From Ustulina deusta (taxonomy: Eukaryota; Ascomycota; Sordariomycetes; Xylariales; Xylariaceae), in contig JAJNNX010000027.1 in NCBI GenBank assembly GCA_023159155.1, positions 1-64,000 on the forward strand: a DNA stretch of 64,000 nucleotides, read 5' to 3'. Made by a program: the position numbers and the translations under genes. Positions 24,601-36,982 of this stretch are shown piece by piece. Under the pieces are notes generated by a model that ran no database searches, was not told where the DNA came from, and saw nothing but the letters and a program-made list of their open reading frames with translations. Each line of letters begins with the position of its first letter. The first letter of the stretch is position 1.

Positions 24601-27600
24601 TCCTTTTGGAATTCCGGCGATGATGCGTCAGCGTTACTACACCGACAAGAAAATTCAGCTATCTTATTTGCTGGATCCTCGTCAATCACTCGGATGCTGA
24701 ACCTCATATCAACTCCAGGGGAACCCTCTTCCAGCGTAACTCCGTTATGTATGACGACGTCTTGCAACTCGACTAATTGGACTGACTGATTATTTGCAAG
24801 GAATTGAAGGGCGGCATTCACGGCCATCGCCAAATAGCCCGAAGCAGGAAGTAGAACCTGGTTTTGGAATCGATGGCCATGCAACCAACTTAGGTCGCTG
24901 AGTCTGAGGACGTTACGCCAGTGACATTCCTTCCCCCCACTTGGGCTTGGATAGCCTAGTAGTTCGTGGATTGGAGTATTACGCGTGCGCCAGGCTTTTG
25001 ATTTGCTAGATTCTTTCAGCATCGGCCGGTCGTGGTCCCACGGATAGGGAGGTAAAGATTTATCAACTGTCAGCATCGTCCAATTAGGCCCATCACAGGC
25101 CCTTCGGAAACCTGTAAAGTCAACGGATGGAACTGGAGAATTAACAGTACTCCATACGAGGCCCAGTGCACTGGAAAAAGTATCGAGGGCGTCTCTGTCT
25201 CTCTCGAGCACGCCTTGATAGGGCAAAGTGCTACCCGAGGTCTCCCTAATGCATTCTATGGCCGGACCTCGCAGTGCTGGATGTGGTCCAATTTCAAGAA
25301 CGATATCATATTGCTCTGTTTGGATAGCTGAGGTAACAGCGTGAGAGAATAAGACGGGATTGGTCAGGTTTTCCGCCCAGTACGTTGCCTCGAATGGGGC
25401 AGAAGTCGCCATATTGAAACCCTCGCCTGGGCCGTACACACTGGAGTACCAATTGCAGGGACCCCCGAAGCAAGATCTCCTTGGCTGAATCTTGGCTTTC
25501 TTCAGAGATGATACATATGGTTCTCTGATAGCCTCCATGTGATGGGAATGATATGCCATGTCGGTCTTGAGGATCCTGGCAAACACTGACTTCGCATCCA
25601 GAATTTCCTTGGCTTCTTCAACAGCTCTGGCATCTCCGGAGAGGGTGACACTGGAATTGGAATTCTTTGCCGCCACGATGATCCTTCCGAGGAAGCGAGG
25701 CTGTTTGCAGAAATTTTCCGCGTCATCTGGTGTCATGCTTACAGCCATCATCTTCCCGGACTTTTCATTTGTAGACTGACTGCAATGAAAACCTCGGTAG
25801 AATGCAATCAAAATAGCATCCGTAGCTTGGATAACCCCGGCAGCATATGCAGCAGCTATTTCACCAGATGAATGGCCGACGACAGCACTGAATGTGACAC
25901 CGCAATCCCGGAGTAAATCAACTAATGCCACTTGAAGTGCCGTGCATAGAGGCTGAGAGATCTCCGCAGACGAGATACGTGTAGTATCGTCTTGTCTCTG
26001 CAACTCATCTACCAATGACCAACTTGGGGCAAATGGAATATCCTTGAGAACTGAGTCAAGCTTTTCAAAAGTGCGTCTAAATGCTGCCGAATGCCGCATG
26101 AGACTGGCTCCCATTGAAATCCATTGGGCCCCCTGTCCTGTGAAAATGCCGAGAATCCGGGCACCAGGAGCCTGTGTTGATTTCGTCGCTAACGGGGTCT
26201 GTTCCTTCATTTCAATAATTGAATCCAGCTTTTTGATTAGTTCCGCTCTAGTGGTTGCTGAGACTGATATCCTGTACGCGAATTGTGTCCGCCGAGTCTG
26301 CAAAGTCCACGCCAACCTAGAAAGATCAATGGTGTTTTGGCTTTTGAGTGTCTGAGAAAGAGAGGTGACGGTAGCTTCAAGTGCAGTCTTGGAGTTGGCG
26401 GACAAAACGAACGGTCCCCAGCATGGCGACGAAGAATGAAGCCCTGTGTCAATGGTCTGGCCATCCCAGCTTTCGACGATAACATGAGCATTCGTACCTA
26501 ATATGTGTCAGTTTCTGTGTAGGGCCGTGGAGTGAGCTCGCATACCTCCAAATCCGAAACTGTTGACACTGGCCCTTCGAGGCGCCCCTGATGGTAGTGT
26601 AGGCCACGGCGTTAGGTTAGTTGGCACTTCCAGATTACGATAGTACGGCTGGATTGCCGGGTTCAGATGATTGAAGTGCAAGTTTGGTGGGACCAGCCCA
26701 TGTTGCACAGCCTTTGAAGCCTTGAGCAGTGACGCGAGACCTGCTGTCCCTTCGGTATGGCCAATGATACTTTTGATGGACCCGACGTAGAGTTTCTTGT
26801 CGGCGATGTCTCCATTTGTCAGATCGTCATGATTTGGGAAGAAAGTCATGCTGATGCCCTCCGCCTCCCTTGGATCTCCAGCCAGCGTGCCTAAAACTGT
26901 TCAGAGGTTTTATTTCACTAGATTGCAAGATTAAGGATAAAGCAATTACCTGTCCCATGAGCTTCGAAATATTGGCAACGGTCTTCTTCCCTGAGGTGGT
27001 TCAGCCCGCATCGTGCATATGTCGACCTCATCAGCTCAGCCTGAGCCGCAGCACTTGGAACAGTGAGACCTGCCGAATGACCGTCTTGATTGACACCCGT
27101 ATTTCGTATCAAGGTCTCTATGTCGTCGCCATCGACTATAGCTTTACTCAGTGGCTTGATGACAACGGCCACGAAGCCTTCGCCACGAGCATAGCCATCG
27201 GCATTTGCATCCCACATTCGAGACCGCCCAGAAGGTGAGAGCATACGGAGCTGTTAATGATCTCAGCTTCTAAAGCCTCAGTACGCAGAAGGATAGGCAG
27301 TCGTAACCCACACTCGACAAGAAACTGAACAGCTCTGGACTGAATACCAGATTCACGCCAGCCACCACGGCCATCTCGCACTCACCGTTCCTCAAGGATT
27401 GAACTGCTTGGTGCAGGGCCACGAGGCTAGAGGAACATGCCGTGTCAATGTTCATAGACGGTCCCTTCCAGTCAAAAGCATATGACACCCGGTTAGCCAA
27501 GATGGATCGAGCAATGCCAGTACCTGCATATAGCGAGTGGCAGTCCACATCCCGTAGTATGAGATCACGGTAATCGTCTGACATCTGTCCCACAAATACG

Positions 27601-28036
27601 CCCGTTGATGAGCCGCTGAGCTGTGAGATGGAGTATCCAGCAGATTCTATGGCCTCGTAGACTACCTCTAAGATTACTCGCTGCTGCGGGTCCATTGATT
27701 CAGCTTCTCTGGCACTGATGCTGAAGAAATCATTATCAAATGCTAGAGGGTCATCTTCTAGAAGATAGGCCTTGGTTACGTTGGCCGTCTATGATATATC
27801 AGCCAGCTGTAGCTAAAATTTGAGAATATCTCACAACTACTCACTCCGGGATGCTCGGGGTTTTCATGATAGAATGCGGTAGGGTTGTACCGGGTATGTG
27901 GGATCTCGGCCAGGAGATCCACGGGATGCTTCAGGAGTTCCCATAGCTTGCTCGGAGAGTTCGCACGACCAGGTAACCGACAACTTGTGCCAATTATGGC
28001 AATAGGTTCAATTGTGCTGTTTTTAATCTCCTCCAT
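15645..28036 (-). CDS. Hybrid PKS-NRPS (KS-AT-DH-MT-KR-ACP-C-A-T-R)
   Basis: Five exons (27845-28036, 27312-27788, 26950-27250, 26546-26890, 15645-26497), joined in phase by GT-AG introns of 48-61 bp, encode about 4055 aa. KS carries C182 in DTACSSS, H321 in EAHGTG and H368 in GHTEG. AT has GHSSG (S648). DH has H980 and D1154, but the usual HxxxG is HxxxN. The C-methyltransferase has a [12 protein letters not shown] site (1429-1437). About 1620-2090 shows no enoyl-reductase motif. KR has GLTGDVG (2123-2129) and Y2262. ACP serine is 2436. The condensation domain has HHIALDG (2699-2705); adenylation has YTSGSTG near 3200 and K3548; thiolation serine is 3618. The terminal reductase has GATGFIG (3723-3729) and Y3874/K3878. 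The enzyme should make a methylated polyketide amide of one amino acid, released reductively or by cyclisation. No frame break was seen. Confidence 0.93.
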
Positions 28037-29008
28037 AGTTCGAAAACCTGGCTTCTATTTCTTTCCCTTTTTTCAAGTTTGGGGGGTGGCAACTGTAGTG
28101 GAAAAACTTTAGCAAGATGAGTGAGATCTAAGAAAACTAAGAAACGATATTCACCACGGCGTCACGCTCTGTGCTTCTCTTATCTAGAGGCTATAGGTAG
28201 GACCTTGGCCTAGGGGATAGGGGCTCCCAGTGAAGAGTCAACCTGACCCGGCGTTGCCTTGTAGGAACAGGAACGAAGTCTATCCAACCACGTACGTCGC
28301 ATTTGGCACAATTTGAAGGACTAACAATGTCACCTTGAAAATCTATTAGCCCGAGAATACTAGGATGTAGGCTACTGCTGATGACACGCCGCGAATGTGC
28401 AGGATTTTGCGATGGCCAAGGAGATACAGTAGTGAGAATGGAAGGACAAACACCAATACCGTATGGAAAAGCAGAATATTGGCATTAATTCCGATGTTTC
28501 TGTCCAATGTACCAAGTATCCTCACACCAAGGACTTGAATTTGATGGCCGGCAGAAAAAAAACTGCCAGAGGGGTTCACACAGGTAAGGACCAACTTGAT
28601 GCAGCCCAGATCAGTTCCTATCTCGTTTCATGTAAGCTAAGGCGATAGGTTTTGGTCTACGACTATACAAGTTAGCAAGGCTCGACGTCAGTATTCGATG
28701 CGGATAAATTAAAGTTAAGGATGCATTTACCGTTATTTACCGACACATCCGTATCCTCCACCCAGGGCGGCCAATAGCACTCCAGACATGGTTGGACAAA
28801 GGTCTGCATATCGACGTTACTTGGAGACTTGAGGAGTGCAAAGTCTGTGGGTAAGTGTGTTACATCCTCCAAGAATCCAATGAGGGGCTACAAACAAAAC
28901 AAGGGATCAGGTAGAAAAGGAGCTCGATCCCCCTCATCACTATTGACCCACGCAGGACAGCAAAATTCCTCGACCACTGATTAGCATATCCACTACAGAC
29001 TCATCAAC
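28037..29008. promoter_or_regulatory. Divergent promoter, PKS-NRPS and EthD gene
   Basis: About 970 bp separate the start codons of the reverse-strand PKS-NRPS and the forward EthD-domain gene, so the two are likely co-regulated from a shared control region. No other gene is supported here. I could not assign a specific transcription-factor site. Confidence 0.5.
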
Positions 29009-29477
29009 ATGGCCACTCAGCCTCTGAAATACACCGTCACCCACTATCGCAAGCCGGAACATACCCATGAAGACTTTATCAAGTGGATCGTCGAAGTCCA
29101 CCTTCCGCTTGCTATCCCGATCTTCAAGAAGCATGGCGTGCTGGAGTATTCACTTGTAAATGGCCACACTCCCCTCACTGATTCGGCGCTCGGCACTAAT
29201 CCTGGCCTAGTTTGTCACGCCGAGTTCCCTTAATAACGCGCTGAAGGAAGAGATGGAGAAGTTCAGGCCGACGTGGGAATTTGCTGACTTCGATTGCTTC
29301 ATTGAATACACGATTAGCGACATGCAAGTCATCAAGAACGTCATCTCCGATCCTGATTGGCCGGCGGCGATTGCAAACCAGGACGACTGGGTGGACACCA
29401 GCAAGGCACTCCTGTCTGTAGGGCACTCCACCCCCTACCTGCTGCAGACTGGGGAGGTGGTAAATATGCCGAAGTGA
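29009..29477 (+). CDS. EthD-domain (Dabb-fold) protein, likely tailoring enzyme
   Basis: Two exons (29009-29155 and 29211-29477) joined across a 55-bp intron give 137 aa. Without splicing the frame stops early; with splicing it continues EYSL-FVTPSSLNNALKEE. The sequence fits the small EthD/dimeric alpha-beta-barrel family of fungal polyketide clusters: YTVTHYRKPEHTHEDF near the N-terminus, a WIVEVHLPLA helix, and PDW...W.DTSKA toward the C-terminus. Relatives act as decarboxylases, dehydratases or cyclisation helpers on polyketide intermediates, but the reaction here is unknown. It is transcribed away from the PKS-NRPS from a shared promoter region, which suggests a pathway role. The protein is small, soluble and appears complete. 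Confidence 0.8.
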
Positions 29478-30398
29478 GCAAGGGGTCTTGTAGCTCGTTC
29501 AGCGAAGAAACGCGTCAGCAGCTCAGCTTACTAGCCCGGGTGTTAGGTATGGGGGTGGGAGCGCCAGGGTGAGGAACGCAAGACGGGATCAACATCTCCG
29601 TAGATGCGATTGATTTGACTACTTAGGTACTGTACTTGATCCATCACGTAAGGAAACTTCTCTTCATCACCGATACTCGATTTGACTATGTCTTTGCCTC
29701 TCCCCCGCCCCCTTCCTACCCGGTAGGCTCATCATCCTGCGTCGACCCATCATTCTGCAATACAACATTGATTTTTCAGACTGCTTGATTGGTTTGAGGT
29801 GGAATCTACTAGTAGGCTCCATCTGCAAGAATCGTGCAGCATGCATGACGTGAGATATATTATTGATAAGCCGTTCACTACACCAAGATTTGTACACATA
29901 TTGTCGTCCTACAGTACCTACATGTAGCATTATTATAACGGACAGCGGCGAGTCCCCGCGCTTTGCCAGACACCACCACTAAATCAACGTAGGTACCACA
30001 AAGTCGCTTTGGCGCTGCCGTCTCACAGGGGTTGTTCCCATCTGATGCCTATTTCGGTCATGTAACCACACGTGGTTAGACAGAGACACGGGGAAATGGC
30101 CTGTTGGGGCCAAGTCGCCAGGGTCTGTGATCTAGGGTGAGACCAAAAGGGGAAAGGGGAGGGAAAAAATTGGGGGGGTTTTTTTTTAAATAAATAAAAG
30201 CAAGGAAAGAAGGGAAACAAGGCACGTGAATTGTGAAGTATTGGAAGCCGGTTTGTGAGGGTAATGCTTTCTTTTTTTCTTAGAGTGACATTATGTCTCG
30301 CTCACAATCGTTACAAAATCATCGTCGTCCCACATTCATTCCCAATACAGTAAGCAGTGTAAAACATAACGGGTTAGTACATCGGGGTTACGATTCTA
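29478..30398. other. Convergent intergenic stretch
   Basis: No gene is supported. A purine-rich run followed by G and T tracts lies at about 30140-30200. The remainder is ordinary 3' flank shared by the EthD gene and the transporter. Confidence 0.5.
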
Positions 30399-32157
30399 CT
30401 AGGGATGTTGTTTGGTCTCCTCGCTACTCTTGGTCTGGGACACCGCATTCTCCTCGTCGCTCTTGTTCTTCGATTCCTCAGTCAGCCCGAATTCCGTCTC
30501 CAGCTCACTACGCATAGGCAACTCCTTCGCCATGAACGTTAGGAGGAACCCGAACAGCGCGAAAGCAAGACCTACTTGCCAGCATAACTTGAGACTATCC
30601 GCGTAGATGCTTTTCACTGTAGCTGCGAGAGCTGGGTTATGATCTAAGTCCAGCGTGGAGTAGAGAGAACCTCCCGCAGACAACGTGTAGGCGCCTCCAT
30701 TTGACAACAATTTCCGGGCGCTTTCATTGTCGGGCAGGCGGGCTGCCACCAATTCATCCGCCTTGGAGTTGAAGACAGCCAAAGGTATGGCAGCTCCCCA
30801 TATTGTTCCAAAGCCACGCATAAAGGCCCACGTGGCTGTTGCAACGGCGACATCAGACTCGGGTAAAGGAGTCAGAATCGTTTGCAGTGTTACCGGCGTG
30901 ATGATGCCAATTGCGACCGCCCCAATGATTTGGATTCCAACCCAATAGCCAGTTGTTGTGGACGCATCGAGTCTCGTGAATAGCCCAAAGGCAATTGGGA
31001 AAAAAGCAAACCCAACCATTAGTAACGGGCGGTAGCGCCCCAGCTTAGTCATAACACCGCCTGCTATAATAGTGAAAGGTGTGAAGACAGCGGCCGTAGG
31101 CAAGATATTCACGCCCGAACGGAATGCAGTAGTTCCAAGGACGGCCTGGAAATAAACGGGCAGCACGAAGAGAATCCAGAACACTAGCATATTGTGGGTG
31201 AAGGCGCACAAGCACCCGGCAAGCGACGTGCGATTCAAGAAGATCCTGGCGGGTGTCGTTGGTTCCGGGACTCTTGTCTCAAACAGCAAGAATAGAGGAA
31301 GCCCGACGAGGCCCAGCACCAGGGGTAAGATTGTTCGCCATGAAGACCAAGGATACTGACCACCCCCCCAGGTCAGAGCGAGGAGAATTGAAGTGATAGC
31401 AGTAACCAACAAGGCATTTCCAGCGAAGTCGACTCGTTTAATTGAGCTCAGAGACATCGTTGAGCCTTTAGGCAATGCCCCAAGGGATACAACGACCATG
31501 CCGAGTGTTATACCAGCTAGTGGGATGTTCAAGTAGAAGATCCATCTCCACGTGGCATAGCTCGCGAATGCTCCACCTACAAGAGGCCCTACAGTCGTGG
31601 AAATGGCGTATATGGCAAAGATGAAGCCCATGAACTTGCCACGCTCACGGAGGGGCACTAAGTCGCATACGACCATTTCCACCATAGTGTTGAGTCCAGC
31701 GCACCCGATTCCCTGAATAGCACGGCCGGTAACTAGAGCGCCAAGAGTGGGAGCGGGACCGGCAATTGCTGATCCTACCGCAAAGGTAATGATGGCGAAA
31801 AGGGTTAACGCATTCCGACCGAAGATGTTGGCTGTCTGGCCGAATATTGGCGTGAAAGCAGTCGTAGTAAGCAGGTAGGCATTAGCGATCCATACGTAAC
31901 CTTGACTTGCCCCAAGGTCATGGATAATCGAAGGCAAGGCTGTCGAGACAGCTGTAGCGTCTAGACCAGCAAGGAGACTCGACACTGCCATAGAGGTCAT
32001 GATGGCCTTTAGAAGCATGAGATTCAATAACCCTATCCCATATGAGAACGGAATCACTCACCCAAAAGCGCCATCCGCGATGTTGAGCCGTGGTTTCATC
32101 TGTTGTGGCTTCATCTGTCGTGGCTTCACGGGTAGTTTTCTCGGCTAGCTCACCCAT
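30399..32157 (-). CDS. MFS transporter, DHA2-type (about 14 TM) efflux pump
   Basis: Two exons (32062-32157 and 30399-32006) separated by a 55-bp intron give 567 aa. The first exon supplies a hydrophilic, Thr/Glu-rich cytosolic tail ending RGWRFW, which splices in phase to AIMTSMAVSS. The transporter signature LDATAVSTALPSI follows from residue 47, then GRAIQGIGCAG and the cytosolic loop LRERGKFMG. Length and motifs match the drug:H+ antiporter-2 group, which includes toxin exporters of fungal clusters. A charged C-terminal tail rich in Glu, Ser and Lys ends the protein. Its place beside the PKS-NRPS suggests export or self-protection, although general drug efflux is equally possible from sequence alone. 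Confidence 0.9.
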
Positions 32158-33087
32158 GTTGTGAATTCTCTAACCTACTCTGTGATGGCTTCTCCGGGTA
32201 GAATTTGAGGCTAATGTCTTTGAGAGCAAGGAAATGCGAGTTGGTGATCGCGATGAAGGAGGTGTCAGAATGAGCTGGAAGAGCTAATTCTATCGTTGCA
32301 CCCCCAAAAAATGTGAATTGAAGAGAGAAAACGTTCAGTCGAGATTCTCTGCAAACAAACACAAACTCATGTTCTTTCAAGCTTACCAAATGCCTTGATA
32401 GGTTACAATGTCAACTCAATCAGTCACTGTGGTATCAGGATTCCAGTCGTCCGTCCAATCGGAGTGTCCCAGCCAGACGAGTGACTGCAAAGGTATTGGC
32501 TGTACGTACAAACACGACTAGAGCAAGGGAGATCATTTGTAGGGAATGGCATGATGAACATTGTGCAATTCACATAAGGTAGCAATGAAGGATTTCCCCA
32601 AATGTCGGTGCAACTGCACTCCCTCCACTACCAAGACAAAAGCCGCCTATCTGCAGCCTGGTAAGTCCTATGCATTGCCAGGAGTCCCATGCAGGATTTA
32701 GCGCCGCAGAGCTAACTTCTCCCAGCTTCCAGGGATTCTCGAGGTATTTTTATGTACCTCAACATGTCTCGGCTCTGAGCTGGCCTGTGGAGTAAGCTGA
32801 GAAGCTCTCAAAGTATTTGACAGCTCCTATAGGCCACCGTGCGCGAAGTAACCATATCCGACTTGTCCCGCAGACTTCATGTAGTGTATGTACTCATGAT
32901 CCTTCAGCCAGGTTTGAGGCGACCCCGGCATATGATACTATAAGATTAGGAAGATGGCGAAGCCACCCGCATCCCCGCACATGGGACATGCTTCTTTGCG
33001 CCATCTCATCGTCCCTCAAAGCGGTGGACGCTCGTTAGATCTCAGAGCTTACAACATCCGCCTGTGTCGAGCCTTTTCTTGCCCAAA
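32158..33087. other. Divergent intergenic stretch
   Basis: This is the upstream region of both the MFS transporter (reverse) and the first rhodopsin-domain gene (forward). Only short unsupported frames occur, and no RNA gene was found. Confidence 0.5.
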
Positions 33088-34438
33088 ATGCCGTACACGT
33101 CAGTCCCTCTCTACCCAAGGCAGGGGGTTGATTTGAATGGACCAACTATTCCTGCACCAGATGGCTACGTCTCGATGTTGGACAATCCGCCTAATAGCAA
33201 TTACATCGCAATTCCCATCATCACCCTTTGCGTTGTCCTTGCCGCCATCTCCTTCGTGACCCGCTTTTACGCCAAGTTTCTCGGGAAGAGACTCAATGTG
33301 GCGGATTGTGAGCGTCCTACTATGTTCAATGTCAGGTACTTCAGACTAACCTTGAAATAGATTTGACCTTCGCCGCATTTGTGCGTTAACCAACAACAGG
33401 ACTGCTTCATCATGAGTTTCATTGGCTAACCTTTTATCTAGCCTGTCTTCTGGGTGTACGTTTACTATAGCTACCGCCTCAGCTGGAAAGGCGGCTATCT
33501 CGTTCATCTGTGGGATATACGCCTAGGAGATGTGACTGAGTTTAACTATGTGCGTTCTACTCGAAGCTTTAAAGATTAGGATTGAACTAACCCAGCATTT
33601 GCCAGATCACTTGGCTTGCTACCCTTCTTTACCTGTGGATCATCGCCTTGATCAAATGTGCGATTCTACTGGAATGGGTAGATATATTTGTTCCTCAAGG
33701 CGAGCGCGGTTATTTCACCTGGACATGTTATGCCACCTGCTTTGCGTTTACCGCTCTCTCTTTTATCATATTTATACTGGATCTCGTCAACTGCACACCG
33801 TTTGAGGGCAACTGGAATCCTTTAGTTCCCGGAGTGGTTTGTCGATTCGCCATACCGCAATTTGGCCTCGCGTCGTCTACAACAAACTTCACGTTGGACC
33901 TTATTCCTCTCTGTCTATCACAAAAGGTCATTTGGAGCCTCCACCTATCCTGGCGTAAGAAAATAGGCGTTAGCCTTATCTTCCTATTTGGCTTAGCGTA
34001 CGTTGCCTCATGCTCCTTTATCCAGTTGACACTTGGTGACCTGATTGCCTTGACAGTGGCTGCGCCGCAAGCCTTGTGCGGTTGTACTACTCGACGCGGT
34101 TTTACGTATCGAGTGACATTAGTTACTATTTTTCCATTCTGGCGATAACTTCGCTAGCGGAGACGACGGCCGCAATATTGGTCTTATGCGTGCCTTTCAT
34201 GCCAAAGGCTCTCCTGGGTCTTGGTCAGACCAAAGCACTCCAATTGCTGAAGCGCTACAAAACGCTGAAGAGTGAGGCTACTTACGTCAATAGCTCAGAT
34301 GCTCATTACGACTCACAGGAACTGCGCCGTATCAAAAAACCTAAGGAACACTGGTTTATGAGCTCAAGGATAGGCGACACTGCTACTTCGCGTTCCTATG
34401 AGTCGGAAAGGCCTCTTCAAAATCCTGTTACTGCCTAA
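33088..34438 (+). CDS. Fungal rhodopsin-domain (SAT4/PTH11-like) membrane protein 1
   Basis: Five exons (33088-33307, 33361-33380, 33442-33549, 33606-33997, 34057-34438) give 373 aa. All introns are 53-61 bp and join in phase. Seven hydrophobic segments are visible, for example AIPIITLCVVLAAISF near residue 45, LATLLYLWIIALIK, and FSILAITSLAETTAAILVL near the end. The family hallmarks NCTPFEGNW and VCRF occur in the extracellular loop before segment 5. Such proteins sit in the plasma membrane; related PTH11-type proteins sense surfaces, but this one lacks a CFEM domain and its role is unknown. The cytosolic tail is Ser/Lys-rich. The exon pattern is shared with the gene at 37905. Confidence 0.87.
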
Positions 34439-36982
34439 ACCGCAAGGCACTGCTCGTTATAGATGAATTAGCCATTCCTGGAACATGAATGAAACTTCCT
34501 GTATCTCATTTTTGTTGTTCCCTTTTCCCACCTTCAGAGTTCGGGTGCTTATTGTTTTCAATATTGACTGAGTCCCCTGTTATACGGCAATACTTTCTGA
34601 GAACCTCGACACAGGCTATAGAGGCCTTTCGGCGCCTCATTGAAATACGCGATACGATACCCAAAGAATTCAAAAGCAGCGAGACAGCCTGATGATCGGG
34701 TGCCCATGTGTATAGAAGCCACTGGTTCCCACCGAGCAGACGAGGGGTTAAAACCCGTGATACCATAGAATATTATGACTGAATTGAACTTTTTTTTTCC
34801 AAGCGCTTGATGCATCCCTTTCATGGTCACAGACATTTTCAATTATAGACATTAATATACTCAGATAGCCAAACCACCCCCCGGGGCAACTCCTCGCGGA
34901 CCACTCAATCCGAATACCTACTACCACCCTTCACTATGCCAATCCAATCCCACTAAGTAGATACCTTAATTCCATGACACAGCTATAGAGAATACAGACA
35001 AACTTGGTCGACCCAGCATACCCTTTCACTTCAGTCATTGTTTCTCCTGTAAAAAAACGAGAGCAATTAACCATAACGTTAATAGTAGAATATTTTTATC
35101 AATTATAGAATTAAATGGTAGTTATATGATTTAACAATTTTTATGTACTGTAAATTTAAAATTCATAATAATTGTTGGACCAGAACAGAATCCCACGGCA
35201 TCTACCTTAGAGATAGGTAGTGCGGAGCAAACCCAGCAACCCCCAACCTGCGGATTACCCGTGAAAAGAAAAAGAGGTGCTTCACACTAGTGTAGTCCCA
35301 CGGCTTCAATGCGACCGTAACATCAATACCCTAGCTGTCTTGATCTAATTATGTACATACCTCGGTAGCATAATATTGGTAGTACATACCGTCGTGACAT
35401 GATGACATGTATATGAATTGTGGAGAGGGCACCGGAAGGGACCTTGAGCTTACGTCATTCCAAGCGGTCGAAACCAATGAACAAGTTGATCGTATCATAC
35501 AAGAGGTATGGAACAGGCTAGAACTCGAGGATATGACATGGTGTCGTGTTGAATACGACTAGGGCAATACACCGCACAGTTGCATCCCACTCGAGCCGCA
35601 ACTCTAAAGCCCTAGCTACCACCAAGCACTTCTAAGAGACTTCGCGAGGTTGAGACAGCCAACAAAATAGGCAAAGGTTAGTTACCTAGTGACTAACCTA
35701 GGTAACTAGGAAGCTAAGTGCTATTATGTACACGGACTGAAGACCTAGTGTATGCAGCCTGGAAAGATTACTTGGCGCACTAGGTACGGTAGCCTATTCG
35801 TAATACGGTGGGCTAATCTACCCGGTGTCATCTTTGCTGACACTACCTAACCAGGTTCTCGCGCACCCTCGCCCCTATTGCTGCAGAATCCAAGATGGCG
35901 CCACTGCTTGTCGAAGCTGGTCTAGGCTCTTCCGCCATTCCGGGATAGGGCGTGAATGATGACGGCCCAATGCTTCATCTCATACCGGTAGTTGCTGACG
36001 CCAATGATGAGAACGGTTTAGTCCTTCCCAGTTCCCTCGTGTAGTTACCTTCTTCACACGTCCATACGAGTACCTAGTAGGTAGATCATTACATCTTGAC
36101 AGAATGGCAGGTTGGCGGGGTTGTTTGTGAGCCCCGCTAACCGAGAGACATTGGGTTGTCAACCGAAGGCGAAACGGCTATTCACCGTTCGAAGCGCTCT
36201 TTTCCGTGCTCCAGTTTGAAACCATATACTACCCCACATGAATAAAGCGGTGTAACTAACAGAGCTGAGTGGGTGCAATTTGTGGGTAGATACGACTTTG
36301 AGGGTCATCAAGACACCCAGGTCCATGAGAATCTATTTACAGTATACTACCCATATTCTCTTCAGAAACGCTGATTTGCAAAGAGAAGATGGGAAAAACA
36401 AATAGATACTGCCAAGCAAATGCTGCCGGAAGTATTGCAGTATAATTGCTTATACAAGCTATAGCTGCGGTCGAACCATATCATAAGCCCAGCAAGATTT
36501 TTGGCTGCCAGTAACTCTTTTAGCTCAACACTACTAATAATTCCATGCTTAGGTAATTGTTGGAGTAGCCTATAATTATAGAAGCTGCGATTTCTGATTG
36601 TATAATTGCGACTTAAAGTCGATTTCCTCGGCTAATAATTTCGGGCAATACATATATGTACCTATATTTGGCTTACACGACGTTCGCTAGCAACCCCTTC
36701 CCCCTCACACAAAAACGTCGTCTGTGTCCCGCGACAATGCCCCTATGCAAGGGCAATAAACGCCACTTGCCCGCAGCACACCTTTTTTCCTTTTTCTTTT
36801 TCTCAACACGCCACAATGCAGTGTGGCACAATCCTACTACAACCTCATGATAATGAACACGGGTGATTCCGTTTCTCTGATGCAGCCAGGACAAACAAAC
36901 AGCCGAAGGGTGGCATGCTTACACTACACACAGCCGTTCCTACCGGCTTTGTGACCTACCCCTTTCCCACGAAGCTCTGCTC
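34439..36982. other. Gene-poor intergenic stretch, 2.5 kb
   Basis: No coding region is supported. An AT-rich patch lies at about 35060-35175, and scattered CCTAGGTAACTAGG-like palindromic motifs occur at about 35680-35710. No tRNA-like structure was seen. Confidence 0.5.

Noticed and set aside
26508..28036. Several separate short reverse-strand ORFs that look like independent KS fragments
   Set aside because: They join in phase through four good introns to the large downstream frame, giving one complete PKS-NRPS rather than a fragmented gene.
29009..29233. A 74-aa protein ending soon after EYSLVNG
   Set aside because: The frame runs into a 55-bp intron; splicing restores the full EthD domain.
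34700..36700. tRNA or other RNA genes in the gene-poor stretch
   Set aside because: No A-box/B-box pair or cloverleaf could be drawn; GGTCGAACC near 36470 lacks partner elements.
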